Source: Lunularia cruciata (taxonomy: Eukaryota; Streptophyta; Marchantiopsida; Lunulariales; Lunulariaceae). From it: 64,000 nucleotides of DNA. A program made the translations under genes and the position numbers. The notes beneath the pieces are model-generated. The model did no database searches. It worked only from the letters and a program-made list of their open reading frames with translations, and was not told the DNA's origin. The stretch is from positions 32,304,501-32,368,500 of the forward strand of contig OX419761.1 of NCBI GenBank assembly GCA_948567375.1. The letters run 5' to 3'. Below, piece after piece: positions 11,218 to 21,559 of this stretch. Each line of letters opens with the position of its first letter. Position 1 is the stretch's first letter.

Positions 11218-12014
11218 TAACCGATTTGAGATGTGAATAGGCAAATATGAAGAGGTGCATTGTCATTTCAGATCTGTAAGTTTGTAGAGTCATTAAGAAG
11301 AGGTGCATTAGGAAGATAATTGTTGATTGCTTCACTATTTAAGAGTGGCATTTGTAGTCTTATGTTGTTTAGTGCTCATAATTTTGAGAATAGATAAAGC
11401 AAAGTGCTATGAAGCAATGGCTCGTCGCTTGAGCTTGATTCTAAGTATCAATGTTTTGATTGTGTTTGTGAGTGTGTGAAGAAATTCAAAGTGCAAGTCA
11501 ATGTGCTTGTTGGATGTTGGATTCCGCAGCCTTGATCTTTACTCTGTGTGTTTGATCTTGAGTGAAGTGCAATCGGAGCAATGCCTTGATAGATCTAAGA
11601 CGAATTGTAGTGTTGGGAGTAAACTGCATTTGTGAGTGCGGCGTATTATTGATGTGAAGCAATTTCAATCAAGGAAGTTGTGCCTTCAGTGGAGGGGTGG
11701 AACACAATTCTAAGCTGAAGTCATTTTGCAATGAAGTGCCATTTTAGGGAGAGCCTAAATCATCACAATCAAGATTGTTTGGAAAGAGTTGAAGGTGTTG
11801 TGATTAAGAAGTGTTTATTTGTGACAAGACTGAGAATCAATGTTTGTTACTCTCTTTTGGGTGTGGTTTCTACCTAAGAGATTAAAGAAGAACTCAAGAC
11901 AAACTACATTGTTACTATTTGACTTTGTATTTAGACATTTCTGACTTGTATCTCTGCAGGAACAAACTTTACTTACCCGATTACCGCAAAAGTGATATTT
12001 GCCGGGTTGTCACA
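11218..12014 (+). other. C1 3' untranslated part
   Basis: About 800 bp after ORF2 up to the right terminus. It matches C2 (32414-33196), including the terminal GCAAAAGTGATATTTGCCGG-like segment. No ORF of note. The conservation between copies implies it is part of the mobile unit. Confidence 0.6.
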
Positions 12015-12199
12015 ACACACTTGACGGTGCAAATGGTGCAAAAGTGACGGTAGGCCCCACCATGAATTCAATACTCCAAAAACAAAATCTGACTGTCGTG
12101 AAGTAGTCTTTGAGAAACCGTTGAAATAACTCTAACAACTATCACTAGAACTCTAGTGTCCAAGCAATCTAGATACAACACTACCAATGGCGTGATAAT

Positions 12200-12304
12200 T
12201 GTTGTGCGTATATACATTGCTACATAACATACATCATTGTCAACATCATACACTATAGAAGCACAACTCACACATAAGTCATACATAGACTCTAAAGTGC
12301 CACA
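12200..12304 (-). repeat. B block R, polypurine-tract-proximal copy
   Basis: Sense strand TGTGGCACTTTAGAG to about GTATATACGCACAACA, immediately downstream of the polypurine tract. Same block as 7377-7480, with roughly ten differences by eye. It defines the start of the LTR if the polypurine tract is the guide. Confidence 0.8.
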
Positions 12305-12315
12305 ATTGCCCCCCT
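12305..12315 (-). promoter_or_regulatory. B1 polypurine tract
   Basis: The sense strand reads AGGGGGGCAAT directly before TGTGGCAC. A G-run ending at an LTR TG is the plus-strand primer signature of LTR elements. B2 has the equivalent AGGGGGCGCT at 36515-36524. Confidence 0.6.
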
Positions 12316-12469
12316 AGTTGGCGGTTAGGTCCCTCTAACTCCAGATAGCCATCTACTCTAAGTATATGGTATACCCTATAATGGGCAAAGATCAAGAGGC
12401 CAAGTGCTATGGAGCCCCATCGTTAGTTGCATGTCTGCAATTTATACCATATAAAGAATGAACTAGCTA

Positions 12470-12791
12470 TAGGTCAAGTACATCTAGGACATAACCATTG
12501 TCTTTGAGGAGCCACCGTGAGAGGAGGAGTCATACATGCCATATGTTATCCTCTTGAACAGCTATCACACACTAACATAGTAGCAGCTCCACTAGAAGAG
12601 CCACCTAACATACACCTCAAGCCTGCACGTGCAAGTGCCAAGCATGGATCCATAGTACCATCAATGTTTGGGAGGTGGCATGGCGCACAATTGCGCACAT
12701 GATCCTTCCAAACAACACCATTACGTCCTTCTAACACAAGGACTCCAGATAGAAAAACCTCATGCACTCTCAAGATACTGTAGCCTGTCAA
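12470..12791 (-). pseudogene. B1 integrase C-terminus with PHD finger
   Basis: Sense reading: ILRVHEVFLSGVLVLEGRNG, a GPY/F-like beta segment with KDHVRNCAPCHLPNIDGT. Then come RCML, a spacer, LVCDSCSRG, HMACMTPPLT and WLCPRC. The C4HC3 pattern C-X2-C-X11-C-X2-C-X4-H-X2-C with a final W-X-C-X2-C is that of a PHD finger. In this copy the second Cys is Gly and the Trp before His is a stop; the B2 copy keeps the second Cys. PHD fingers bind histone H3 tails, so the domain may steer integration as chromodomains do in chromoviruses. The targeting role is inference. Confidence 0.75.
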
Positions 12792-12889
12792 AACATCAAG
12801 TGTTATCCATGTTGTCTACTATAGATATACATAGTCTCCTAGATGAAATCAACGAATTGAAGGTCTATAACCTCCTCCTCGAATGGTAG

Positions 12890-13830
12890 CATAGCGTAAA
12901 GTATCTCTATGCTGAGCAATTGCCAAATTCTCAAATGCCATCAGCATCACTCTCTAAAAGATCTTTGCCCATTGAGAACATGCACTCATCCATACATTGG
13001 GGTCATCCAAGTCCAAAACTACAGTAGCATCTTGACAAATGGCTGCAAATCAATCAGGATCTCGTCCATAGAGTAGAAAGTTCAGAGAGCAGGATGCTAA
13101 GGAGGCTTGCCAGCTAAACCAATAGCCCATGGCCAATGAAGGTAACTAGAGATCCTAATCTCCCAAGTGGCCTCTCTACAAACCATAGTTTTGCAATCCT
13201 CTCTTCACCGTCTGAACCACTCTCTCTGCTAAGCCATATACCTTAGAGTGACCTTGGGAGGTAGTACGGTGATCAATCAAAGCCTTGTCACACAAGACCT
13301 GAAACTCCTCCTAGAACTTTGTACCCTGATCAGTCAAAACCTCAATTGGTGCACCAAAATGACTAAGAACTTGATCCAAGAATGAGTAAGTTGTCTCTTC
13401 ACTAGACTTGTCAGAAAGTGCCACCAACTCAATGGGTGTAATTGTGCTCCACCATCACCAAAACAAACCAATGATGTCTCATAGTTAGCGGTAAAGGTCC
13501 AACAAAGTCCAAACTCCAATGGTAACCCAATCCCATGATAGGTAATGGGTGTAATTGTGGCATAGGAGCATTAAATGATGCTCTAACTTGATCACAAATT
13601 ACACATCTCGCAACAAACTATTGAACCATGGTCTGCATACCGCGCCACCAATAATGACTTTGGAGTAAGCTATATGTATGCTTTACTCCAAAATGTCCTA
13701 GCTCCTCATGAGCATGATGGACCAACTGTGGTCTCTGAGATGGAAGTGGTACCACTTGCACTCTACCATCCTCTCATACACGCAAAAGGTGTTTGCCCTC
13801 TAATCTGAACCGTCTGGCTTGCTGAAGAAC
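12890..13830 (-). pseudogene. B1 integrase core
   Basis: Reading across frames gives the YHPLH-side spacer, then the retroviral integrase core: WTLLDLYR near 13500 (frame-shifted form of DFLGP), SHFGAPIEVLTDQGTKF near 13330-13370 with the second catalytic Asp, and GLAERVVQTVKRGL near 13205 with the Glu. Several stops and shifts. It would insert the cDNA into chromatin. B2 has the same domain at 31229-32140. Confidence 0.75.
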
Positions 13831-14508
13831 ACGGTCTCTCTCCTTGGCCCCAACTATGCCACCCACAACACTAGTGTGAAGATAGTCCATCACTAAGACA
13901 TCATCATGAATGTCTCGCTGAACTATACCAATATCTTCACTCTCTGGATTTGTGACCTCAATAACTCCTCCTATATGTGCTGAGAGAGATACCACCAAAG
14001 CCTCAAAAAAAATACATAGAAAGGCAAATGCATGCCAACCTAGCACCATCACCTCATCTATCTCACCATGCCAACGTGCTTTGGTCTGATCCTGCTGGTT
14101 GGGACATGGGTTTCTACTCAACCCATCTGCATCACAATTCACCAATCCACGTTTGTGAACAACCATGAAATCATACTCCTATAAAATCAGAGCCCATCAT
14201 GCAAGCTTCCTTGAAAGCTTGTCAGACTCCATCAACCACTTCAGTGGCTGATGATCAATGATGAGAGTGAAGAGGTTACCAAATAGGTAACATCGGAAAT
14301 ATGCTAATGCCCAAACTGCTGCCAAGCACTCTCCCTCATATAAACTCTACTTTGCCTCCGCTGAATTGTTGGGGCAACTAGCATAGGCCACCACAAACTC
14401 CTTCCCCTCATCATCATGATGTGTGAGCATTGCTCCAAGCCCCAACATACTCCAATCAGTATGAACCTAAAATGGTCATCCTTTGATCGGTCCCCTCAAA
14501 ATAGGAGT
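13774..14508 (-). pseudogene. B1 RNase H and tether
   Basis: Begins at the A3 insertion point with PILRGPIKG, then HTDWSMLGLGAMLTHHDDEG, YEGECLAA and DHQPLKWLMESDKL, ending in DADGLSRNPCPNQQD and a long spacer to integrase. HTDWS provides the first catalytic Asp of RNase H; DHQPL gives the later one. Stops interrupt. The upstream RT part resumes beyond A3 at 22266, so the protein-coding sense is continuous across the insertion. Confidence 0.82.
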
Positions 14509-15198
14509 TGTAACACCCATTTGTGCATGTGTGTGGTATTGTGATATTTAGCTTGGTATTACAAGTACTTAAGAGATATTATTTATATAGAGATAAAGGA
14601 TGGTTCTATATTAGTCATGGTTAGCTAAATTTAGTCATAGCTAAGATAGAGGGGACCTTACTTTAGAGGAAATAGAAAAGATGAGCACCACTATTTTGGA
14701 TTTTAATGTGTTGACTTGGTATTATTCCTAGGTGTTTGGCTTTGAGGAAAGAGTTGAGAACTCTTGGGCCCGCAAGCTTTTTTGTTTTGGATTCTTCTTT
14801 AGTCCAAGGATAGCCCATGTGAAGGAATCCTTGACTTAGTGGTTGGGTCAAGATAAGACCTCATGCTTAGGGGAATATGCCCATGTGAATGGATATTCCT
14901 TTCTACTTTTTGACTTTACTTGACTTTTAGTCTAGTAACTTGAGTTACTATGGTAATAAGTAACTTTGGTACGTAACTATTTCACAAGTATATAAACAAG
15001 GGGTGAAGAGGTACTCATCATCCTTTCATTTGCAACTATCTCTCTCTCATTGAGTTCTCTAGTGAGCAATGTCTTGAGTCTTGGAGTGTTAGCCTTGGAG
15101 GAGTATGATGGAGTTGGGGTTCCTTGCCTTCTTAGTCCATGGTGCGCTACCATAGTAGCCATCAGAGGTTCATCTTGAGTGAGAGACAGGCCGGCTCA
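14509..15198 (+). repeat. A3 5' LTR (690 bp)
   Basis: TGTAACACCC...CCGGCTCA, matching 21577-22265. It contains a TATATAAACAAGG-like stretch near 14990, a plausible core promoter. Transcription of the element would begin shortly downstream. Confidence 0.93.
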
Positions 15199-15204
15199 CT
15201 TTTT

Positions 15205-15222
15205 TGGTTCCGTTGCCGGAAC
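15205..15222 (+). promoter_or_regulatory. A3 primer binding site
   Basis: TGGTTCCGTTGCCGGAAC, six bases after the LTR. It starts with the TGG expected opposite a tRNA CCA end and resembles the Asp-tRNA primer site of Athila/Tat elements. Confidence 0.65.
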
Positions 15223-15223
15223 C

Positions 15224-16059
15224 TCTCTAGAAGGCAAGATAATGTTCCGCGTTCAATTCTACATTAGGCAAAAGGAGGCTATGAGAGCTCACTTGGAGAG
15301 AACATTAGGAGAGGAGAGGGCTGAACTTATGTTAGAGGACCAAGATCCATTTGTATACCCTGTAGTTCATAATGATGTCTTTGAAATGATTTTGTACATC
15401 TTGTACACATGAGAGGAATTGGAGAGATTGTGTGAGGTGGATTGCAGATTTTGGGGATTAAGGTGATTTTGGACAAAATCTCAAGTTTGTGATCTGGACT
15501 TGAAATTTCTACACATGATAGCTTGGGTTATCTTTCAGTTAGCACACTTGAAATTATTGTGAGAGCTACTATGCGCACTGGGCTAGAATTTTTTAAAATT
15601 GATAGGGTAAAGTGCTCCCGCAATTGCATGCTCTCTGGAAAACTGTATAGAGTCTGCCATTTCTTCAATTTTCAGTGAATTGTTCTGAAAATTTCCAAGA
15701 AAATTAAATGCATCGTATCCTACCAGCTGCCACAAAAATTAGAGAGAGATCGTTCTTGTGCAGGGAGTTATGAGTTTTTGAAGTGAGGGGGGTGGTTTTG
15801 AGACCAAATCTGAAATATGTGTGCTGAATACAAAGGTGTCTAGGCCAAATGGCTCAATTAAAAGATCTGAAATTTTGCAGGGAGGGACGCCCTAGAGTTG
15901 TGATCAAGTGTAAAAAATTTCAGAGTAATGTGACATACTGGTTGGGAGATTTGAGTTACATTGTGAGGAAGTGTCAATTCTGCAGAGTGGAGATCTCATG
16001 CATGAGGAGTTTGAGATCAACAAAAAGCATGTTTGAGTGTTTAGATTCATCTTGGGAAC
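15224..16059 (+). other. A3 5' leader
   Basis: Leader between the primer site and ORF0. A small ORF at 15849-16115 (MAQLKDLKFCREGRPRV...) overlaps the start of ORF0 in another frame. Its counterpart in A1 carries a stop, so I do not call it a gene. No other feature seen. Confidence 0.5.
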
Positions 16060-16532
16060 ATGGAGGGTCATCAAGAGTGGAAATTGAGATTATACAAGGT
16101 TCCCCAAGGGTTTGAGGTGATTTTAGGGGTGGATTTGAGGAAAAGAGAGTTTACAATAGAATTTGAAGAGAGTGTTGAGAGGATCCAAAAACCTACACCA
16201 CTTGGAGGAAAGAGTGAGTCTAAGTGCTTTCTATTGGAAAGAAGGGACATAAGGCAAGTTCATGTCCATTGACCTTTGAAAGCAAGAGATTGAGGGAAAG
16301 GAGAGGCTTATTTGACTTAGGTTTGCATGTTGGACCTTCTTCACCAAGATTGGGAGGGAGAAGATCTAAGACCAAGGAGTTGTGTGAGGTTTGTGGAGTG
16401 GAAGGACTTCCAAAAGGACATGAGTGTAGTGGAGTAAAAGCACTTTTGGAGACTTTGGTGAAGGATCTTGGAGAGAGTCTTAGTACAGCTACAGAAATAC
16501 TACCACCTTCATCAGCTAGTTCTCAAGATTAG
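16060..16532 (+). pseudogene. A3 ORF0, zinc-knuckle protein upstream of gag
   Basis: Starts MEGHQEWKLRLYKVPQGFE and would be about 155 aa, ending SSASSQD 220 bp before gag. A one-base shift near 16230, inside the first knuckle, breaks it. After the shift the frame continues GKKGHKASSCPL, RRSKTKELCEVCGVEG and GHECSGVK. Most gypsy elements pass directly from leader to gag, so this is an accessory frame. Its presence in A1, A2 and A3 with conserved Cys/His spacing argues that it was once expressed. Product unrecognised; nucleic-acid binding is likely. Confidence 0.7.
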
Positions 16533-16758
16533 TGATGGAGATAATCTTTCAACTTATGGATAAACTATCCATGAGAGTTAGATTAATATGCACTCTAGGA
16601 TTTGATGTTGCTATAGAAATCTTGGAGTAACCTGAACCTTTTGTGTTCCCTAGAGTGGATTATTCTCAGATGGTGTTAGTCATGTATATACTCTATTAGT
16701 AATAGAGTGAGAGAAAAGAAAAAAAAATTGAGAGAAAGAAAGATAGTGAGAGGTTAAG

Positions 16759-17934
16759 ATGGGGAAACTTCCGGTTTTCTTTGGCAAGGATGGAGAAGAT
16801 GTGGAGGCCTTTGTGAGAGACTTCAAGAGAGCTTGCATAGGAAACAATGAGAGGAGGAAGAATGAGTGGGCCTCATTATTACCAGATTTCTTTGAGGATG
16901 CATCACTTACATGGTATGAGTCAGAATACCAAAAGAGAGAGAGGAGAGATGGGGAAGAGGAGTCTTGGGAGACTTTGACTTCAACACTCATTGAGAACTT
17001 TCTTCCTGATGAGATTTATGAGAGATTCATGAGTGAGGTTACATTTCTCAAGCAAGGAGATGGAGAGAAAGTGAGAGTCTATGTGGAAAGAGTGGAAAAG
17101 TTGGAGTCCAGATTTTGCATAGTGTTGAGGAAGGGTGGGGATGATATGGAGACTACAATGATTGGCATAGGAGCCATGCTCACCAAGAATTTTGTGGGAG
17201 GGTTGAGACCACAAATTAGAAGCAAGGTGAGATATGAGAAACCTTCTTCCAAGGTTGAAGCTATCAAGATCGCAATTCGTATGGAGGAGAGTTTGGAAGG
17301 GGATGAGAGTGATTTGGTGGTGAAGGAGGTTGTGCATCCTCCTCAAGGCTAAAAGTATGGTGGAACTTCTGATACTTTGGTGACAAGGGTTGCACCACAA
17401 GTAGTGGTTGCTCTAGTTCTTGCACCTCCACCAAAAGATCCACTTCAAACCATCACAGAACAACTTGCAGATCTCAAGATCAATGTGGTGCAACTATGGG
17501 AGAAGAGAGAGGTGGATCAGAATGTAGGGAGAGGGCCTAGGAGTTATGGAAACTATCCATATAGAGGAGGCCAACCAGCCAACAATTTTAATGATAGAAA
17601 TTGTTTTGGTTGTGGAGGAAGAGGCCATATCCAAAGGAATTGCCCAAATTCCACTTACCATGGAGGAAGGGGTTATGAGGGAGCCCATAGAGGGAAAGAG
17701 GGAGGTAGTGAAACCCAAGTGGCTCCTAATCCCAACAAAGGTAAGGGGATAGCATCCATAGATGTGGTTGAGAGCAAGTATGAGAAGGGAGAGTGCTCAA
17801 ACTCCAAGGGTTTTAATTTGGAGTTTTTGGCACAAGAGAAGAAGAGAGCTCGTTTTGCAGAGGATGTTCACTCTTCTCAACACCATCAACAACAAAGACT
17901 CCAAGGAAGAAGTTGGGGATGGAGGATTTCTTGA
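16759..17934 (+). pseudogene. A3 gag
   Basis: MGKLPVFFGKDGEDVEAFVR opens an uninterrupted 197-codon capsid region with STLIENFLPDEIYERFMSEV and VRVYVERVEKLESRFC (Retrotrans_gag-like). One stop occurs at 17350-17352 after HPPQG. A second block to 17934 has the nucleocapsid knuckle CFGCGGRGHIQRNC (C-X2-C-X4-H-X4-C) and a basic tail. Gag assembles particles and packages the RNA. With a single stop it is the best preserved gag in the window. Confidence 0.85.
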
Positions 17935-18520
17935 TTTCAAAGCAACAATGGAACTACAATGTGTTGGAAGATGTTGGTAGTCACAAGGCTAACATCACAG
18001 TGGGCCAATTGATTGCTTTGAACCCTACCTTGAGAAAGGAGCTTAGAGGTGGTTTGAGTTCTACAAGGAGCAAGAAGAAGAAGAAGGCAAAAGTTCCAAT
18101 ATCAATGGGGGTGGTGGATGCCAAGCCAGCACCATGGGAGGCTTGTGAATATGCCTCCAAGATTGATGTGAGAGTGAATGGTCACAACATCAAGGATGCA
18201 TTGGTTGATGGAGGATCAGCAGTGAATGCCATGTTAGAAAGGTTGATGAAGAAGTTGGGTATGATACCCTCAAGACCTTCAACATTTGTGGTGAGCATGG
18301 CAAACAAGCAACAAGTTTGACTAGTAGGAGTGATGGATAAGGTGGTAGTTTCAGTTATGTGAGTTCAAAATCTCATGACTTTCCAAGTCTTGAAGGATTC
18401 AAGCTATGACTTACTTCTTGGGAGGCCATGGTTGAGAGTAGCACGCACAACTGATCGATGGCACAAAGGGTACTTGAGGATTGGGCCATCAAACCATAGA
18501 GTCACTGTTCCTGTGACTAA
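17913..18520 (+). pseudogene. A3 aspartic protease
   Basis: Overlaps the gag end by 22 bases in another frame. The active site is ALVDGGSAVNAMLERLMKK with its Asp kept, followed by SRPSTFVVSMANKQQ, a stop at 18318-18320, then the GRPWLRVA flap-side motif near 18420. After that an acidic stretch (MEEDESESDSDVY) leads to RT. The DGGS form of the active site is common in plant Athila/Tat-type proteases. Confidence 0.82.
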
Positions 18521-20231
18521 CACCACCAACACTTCACATTCAGATACACCATCTTTTGATTATTGGGAATCAGATTCTGAAGAAGGAGCTTCAGGTGTGG
18601 ACACAAGCATGGAAGAAGAGACTTCCATGGAGGAGGATGAATCTGAATCTGATTCAGATGTGTATCCCTTGTGTGCTATGGATTTTGCACCTAAGCCAGA
18701 GGTTTTGAAAGACCTAGACAAATCACCATTGACACTTGAGGAGGTAGAGAGAAGGTTAGCTACCCTCAAGTATGGCCCAAATGTTACCAAGGAGGAGAAG
18801 GTGAGATTTGAGGAGATTTTCCGCAAGTTCATCCATGTGTTTGCTTTTAGTTACAAGGATTTGAAGGAAGTCACCTTGGAGGAGCACAAGATAGAGGTGG
18901 AGTCACATGCAAGACCAATCCGCCAAAAGTAACATTGCATTAGCCCACCAATATCTTTGGTTGTGAAGGAGGAGATTGATAAGCTCAAGGAGGCTGGATT
19001 TATCTTTGAGGTGGAGAATTCAGAATGGGTGTCTCTAATTGTCATTGTGAAGAAAAAGAATGGCAAGTTTTGGGTACGTGTGGATTACAAGAAGCTTAAT
19101 GTTGTTACCAAGAAGGACTACTACCCATTGCCATTCATTTATGAGATCTTGGAGGAGGTTGCAGGTCATGAGAGGTACAGTTTTGGAGATGGTTATAGTG
19201 GATACAACCAAATCAAGATTGCACCAAAGAATCAATAACTCACCATGTTCACCACACCTTGAGGAACTTACGCTTTCAAGGTCATGCCTTTTGGGCTTTG
19301 CAATGCTCCAGCCAAATTCCAACAGTTCATGAACAAGGTATTTGAACCTTTCATTGGGAAATTTGTGAGAGACTTCATTGATGACTTTTGTGTCTATGGG
19401 AGCAAGGAGGAGCACTTTGAACATCTAATCAAAGTCTTGCAACGCTTGGATGAGGCAAATGCATCACTCAACCCAGAGAAGTGCATTTTTGGATGTGAAG
19501 AAGGTCTACTTTTGGGGAACATCATCTCCAAGGATGGAATAGCCGTTGATCTTGAGAAGGTGAGGAAAATCTCAGACCTTCCATTCCCTTCAAGCTTGAC
19601 AAAGTTACGCCAATTCTTGGGGATGGTTGGGTACTATAGGAGGTTCATCTTCTCATTTTCCAACAAGGCTTATGCATTGACCATCTACATGAAGAAGGGT
19701 GTAGATTACATGGTGATTTTGGAAGACAAGAAGGCTCTCAAAGCTTTTGAGGAGCTCAAGCAATCCCTTGTTGTAGCTCCAATTCTTGCTAAACCTGATT
19801 GGAGTAAGCCTTTCATCCTCTACACCGATGCTTCTAATGTAGCTATAGGATGCACTCTTAGTCAATTAGACCAAGATGGGCATGATCATCCAATAGCTTA
19901 TGCTTGTAGGCAGATGGTTTCAGCAAAGAAGAACTACTCTGTCACGGAGAGAGAAGGGTTGGCAGTGATCTTTGGTCTCAAGAAGTTTAGACACTACTTG
20001 ATTGGAGGGAAAGCCACCATTGTCACGGATCACAAGGCTTTGAAGTACATCTTCAACAAGCTTAATTTTGAAGGGAGACTAGCAAGGTGGATGATACTCT
20101 TGTCTGAGTATGACTACACCATTGAGGATAGGCCAGGAAAGAAACATGCAGATGCTGATTTGTTATCTAGAGCCTATGATCATGATGAGATGAACCAGTG
20201 GATGATTCCTTCCCGGATGAGGAGCTCATGA
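18521..20231 (+). pseudogene. A3 reverse transcriptase and RNase H
   Basis: RT starts at the KYGPNVTKEEKVRFEEIF linker. Fingers/palm motifs are ISLVVKEEIDKLKEAGFIFE, VRVDYKKLNVVTKKDYYPLP, YSGYNQIKIAPK, MPFGLCNAPAKFQQFMNKVF and FIDDFCVYGS (catalytic pair DD). RNase H follows with FILYTDASNVAIGCTLSQLD, NYSVTEREGLAVI, VTDHKALKYI and HADADLLSRA, so all expected acidic residues are present. Stops near 18930 and 19240 and a shift before MPFG break the frame. 19284-20231 is open for 315 codons. Confidence 0.88.
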
Positions 20232-21528
20232 CAATCTCAATCACTCAAGAGGTTCCAATGGAGTACAAGGAGATTGTGGATTTTGTGACAAGAGGTAACT
20301 ATCCAAAAGGGATGCATGCTAGGGAGAAGAAGGCCCTTGCAGCAAGATCTAGACCTTACACAATGGTGGAGGATATTCTTTTTCACCAAGGAGAAGATGG
20401 TCTACTTCAAAGGGCAGTGGGTAAGGAAGAGTCTATCCTACTCATAAAGGAGTTTCATGAAGGTTTAGTATGTGGAGGACACTTTGCAAGAAAGGTGACT
20501 GCTTTCAAGATTCTAGATGCAGGTTACCATTGGAGAGGGATTTTCAAGGATTGTCTTGATTATTGCAAAACTTGTCATGTTTGTCAAGCTTTTGCTAGAA
20601 AGTCTACATCCACTCCACCACTTAGATCAATTCCATTGCTAGGACCTTTTGAGAAGTGGGGAATTGATTTTGTAGGTCCTCTCAATAGAACCCCAAGGAA
20701 CAATCGGTACATTGTGGTAGTTACTGATTACCTTACCAAGTGGGTTGAGGCTAGACCATTGAGGGACAAGAATGAAGATGAAGTGGGTAGATTTCTTTAT
20801 GAACGCATTATCACTAGGTTTGGATGCCCTTTGGAGTTGGTTTCTAATAGAGGAGGAGAGTTTACAGGAAGCATTACTACAGCCATGCTACGACGGTTCT
20901 CTATCACACATAGAGTAACTACATCTTACAGCCAAATTCCAATGGCTTGGCAGAGAGAACCAATCAGACCTTGTGCATGATGTTGGCCAAAGATGCAGAA
21001 ATGGAGGGGGCTAAACATCGTTGGGACAAGAGGATTCATGCAATTTTGTGGGAGTATAGGACAACCATGAAGACTTCCACCGGATATTCTCCATTTCAAT
21101 TGGTGTATGGTATTGAGTCTACCTTACCTATTCACTTTGATCTTCCTACCTTCCAAAGCATTCATAGGAGATTGAAGAAAGCACAAGGAGGTGATGCAGA
21201 GAAGTCAAGGAAGGATCAACTCATGGAGTTGGAAGAGGCAAGAGTAGTTGCTATGGTTCAAGTAGAGCAAGCCCAAAGGAAACAAAAGGAGAGCTATGAC
21301 AAGAGGCAAGGCAAGAAGAAGGTGGAGCCTTTCAAAGAAGGTGATTGGGTAATGTTGTTTGATTCCATTCAATTCAAGAGAGTGCAAAAGAAGTTTTTGC
21401 CTAAGTACTTTGGACCTTTCATAGTGGAGAAGGTGTGGGGAAATTACACCTATGATCTCAAGGAGTTGGGAGGAAGACACTTTGATAGGATTAACCATGA
21501 TAAGTTGAAGATGTACCATAGAAGGTAG
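20198..21528 (+). pseudogene. A3 integrase
   Basis: HHCC zinc-binding end: HEGLVCGGHFARK ... CKTCHVCQ. Core: WGIDFVGPLNR with the first Asp, then LVSNRGGEF where LVSDRG is usual, so the second catalytic Asp is replaced by Asn. A frameshift occurs near 20940, at the point before the AERTNQTL segment with the Glu. The C-terminal part (20947-21528) is open and ends with the beta-rich FLPKYFGPFIVEKVWGNYTY and NHDKLKMYH, a GPF/Y-type domain. No chromodomain or PHD finger follows. Confidence 0.86.
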
Positions 21529-21559
21529 AGAGACCTTCACTTTGAGGACAAAGTGAAAA

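Larger units (their letters stand above)
8232..12014 (+). mobile_element. Element C1: 3.8-kb coiled-coil ORF element
   Basis: Begins TGTGGTACCC and ends GGGTTGTCACA. The ends are a short imperfect inverted repeat (TGTG...ACCC on both strands). It is flanked by GCACA (8227-8231) and ACACA (12015-12019), a 5-bp target duplication with one substitution; the B LTR reads straight through when C1 is removed (compare 29113-29125). A second copy (32414-36212, 3799 bp) has the same ends. I see no LTR pair, no RT, integrase or DDE motif. It carries a short Cys-containing ORF and an 857-codon ORF. Class undetermined: non-autonomous element, very large solo LTR, or a new DNA transposon type. Confidence 0.85.
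7481..12304 (-). repeat. B1 3' LTR, split by C1
   Basis: On the sense strand the LTR starts at 12304 with TGTGGCACTTTAGAG, directly after a G-rich polypurine tract. It runs to 12015, is interrupted by C1, and resumes at 8231 down to about 7481. The 8231-7520 part aligns with 29100-28380 near the other end of B1. Removing C1 leaves about 1.04 kb. The 3' boundary is uncertain because block R repeats at 7377-7480. Confidence 0.7.

Noticed and set aside
8232-12014. Ordinary LTR retrotransposon with short LTRs
   Set aside because: I compared the first and last several hundred bases of C1 and of C2 and saw no direct repeat between the ends, only a ~10-bp imperfect inverted one.
15849-16115. 88-codon ORF ahead of ORF0 in A3
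   Set aside because: The A1 counterpart has a stop in the middle and the frame overlaps ORF0; not conserved as coding.
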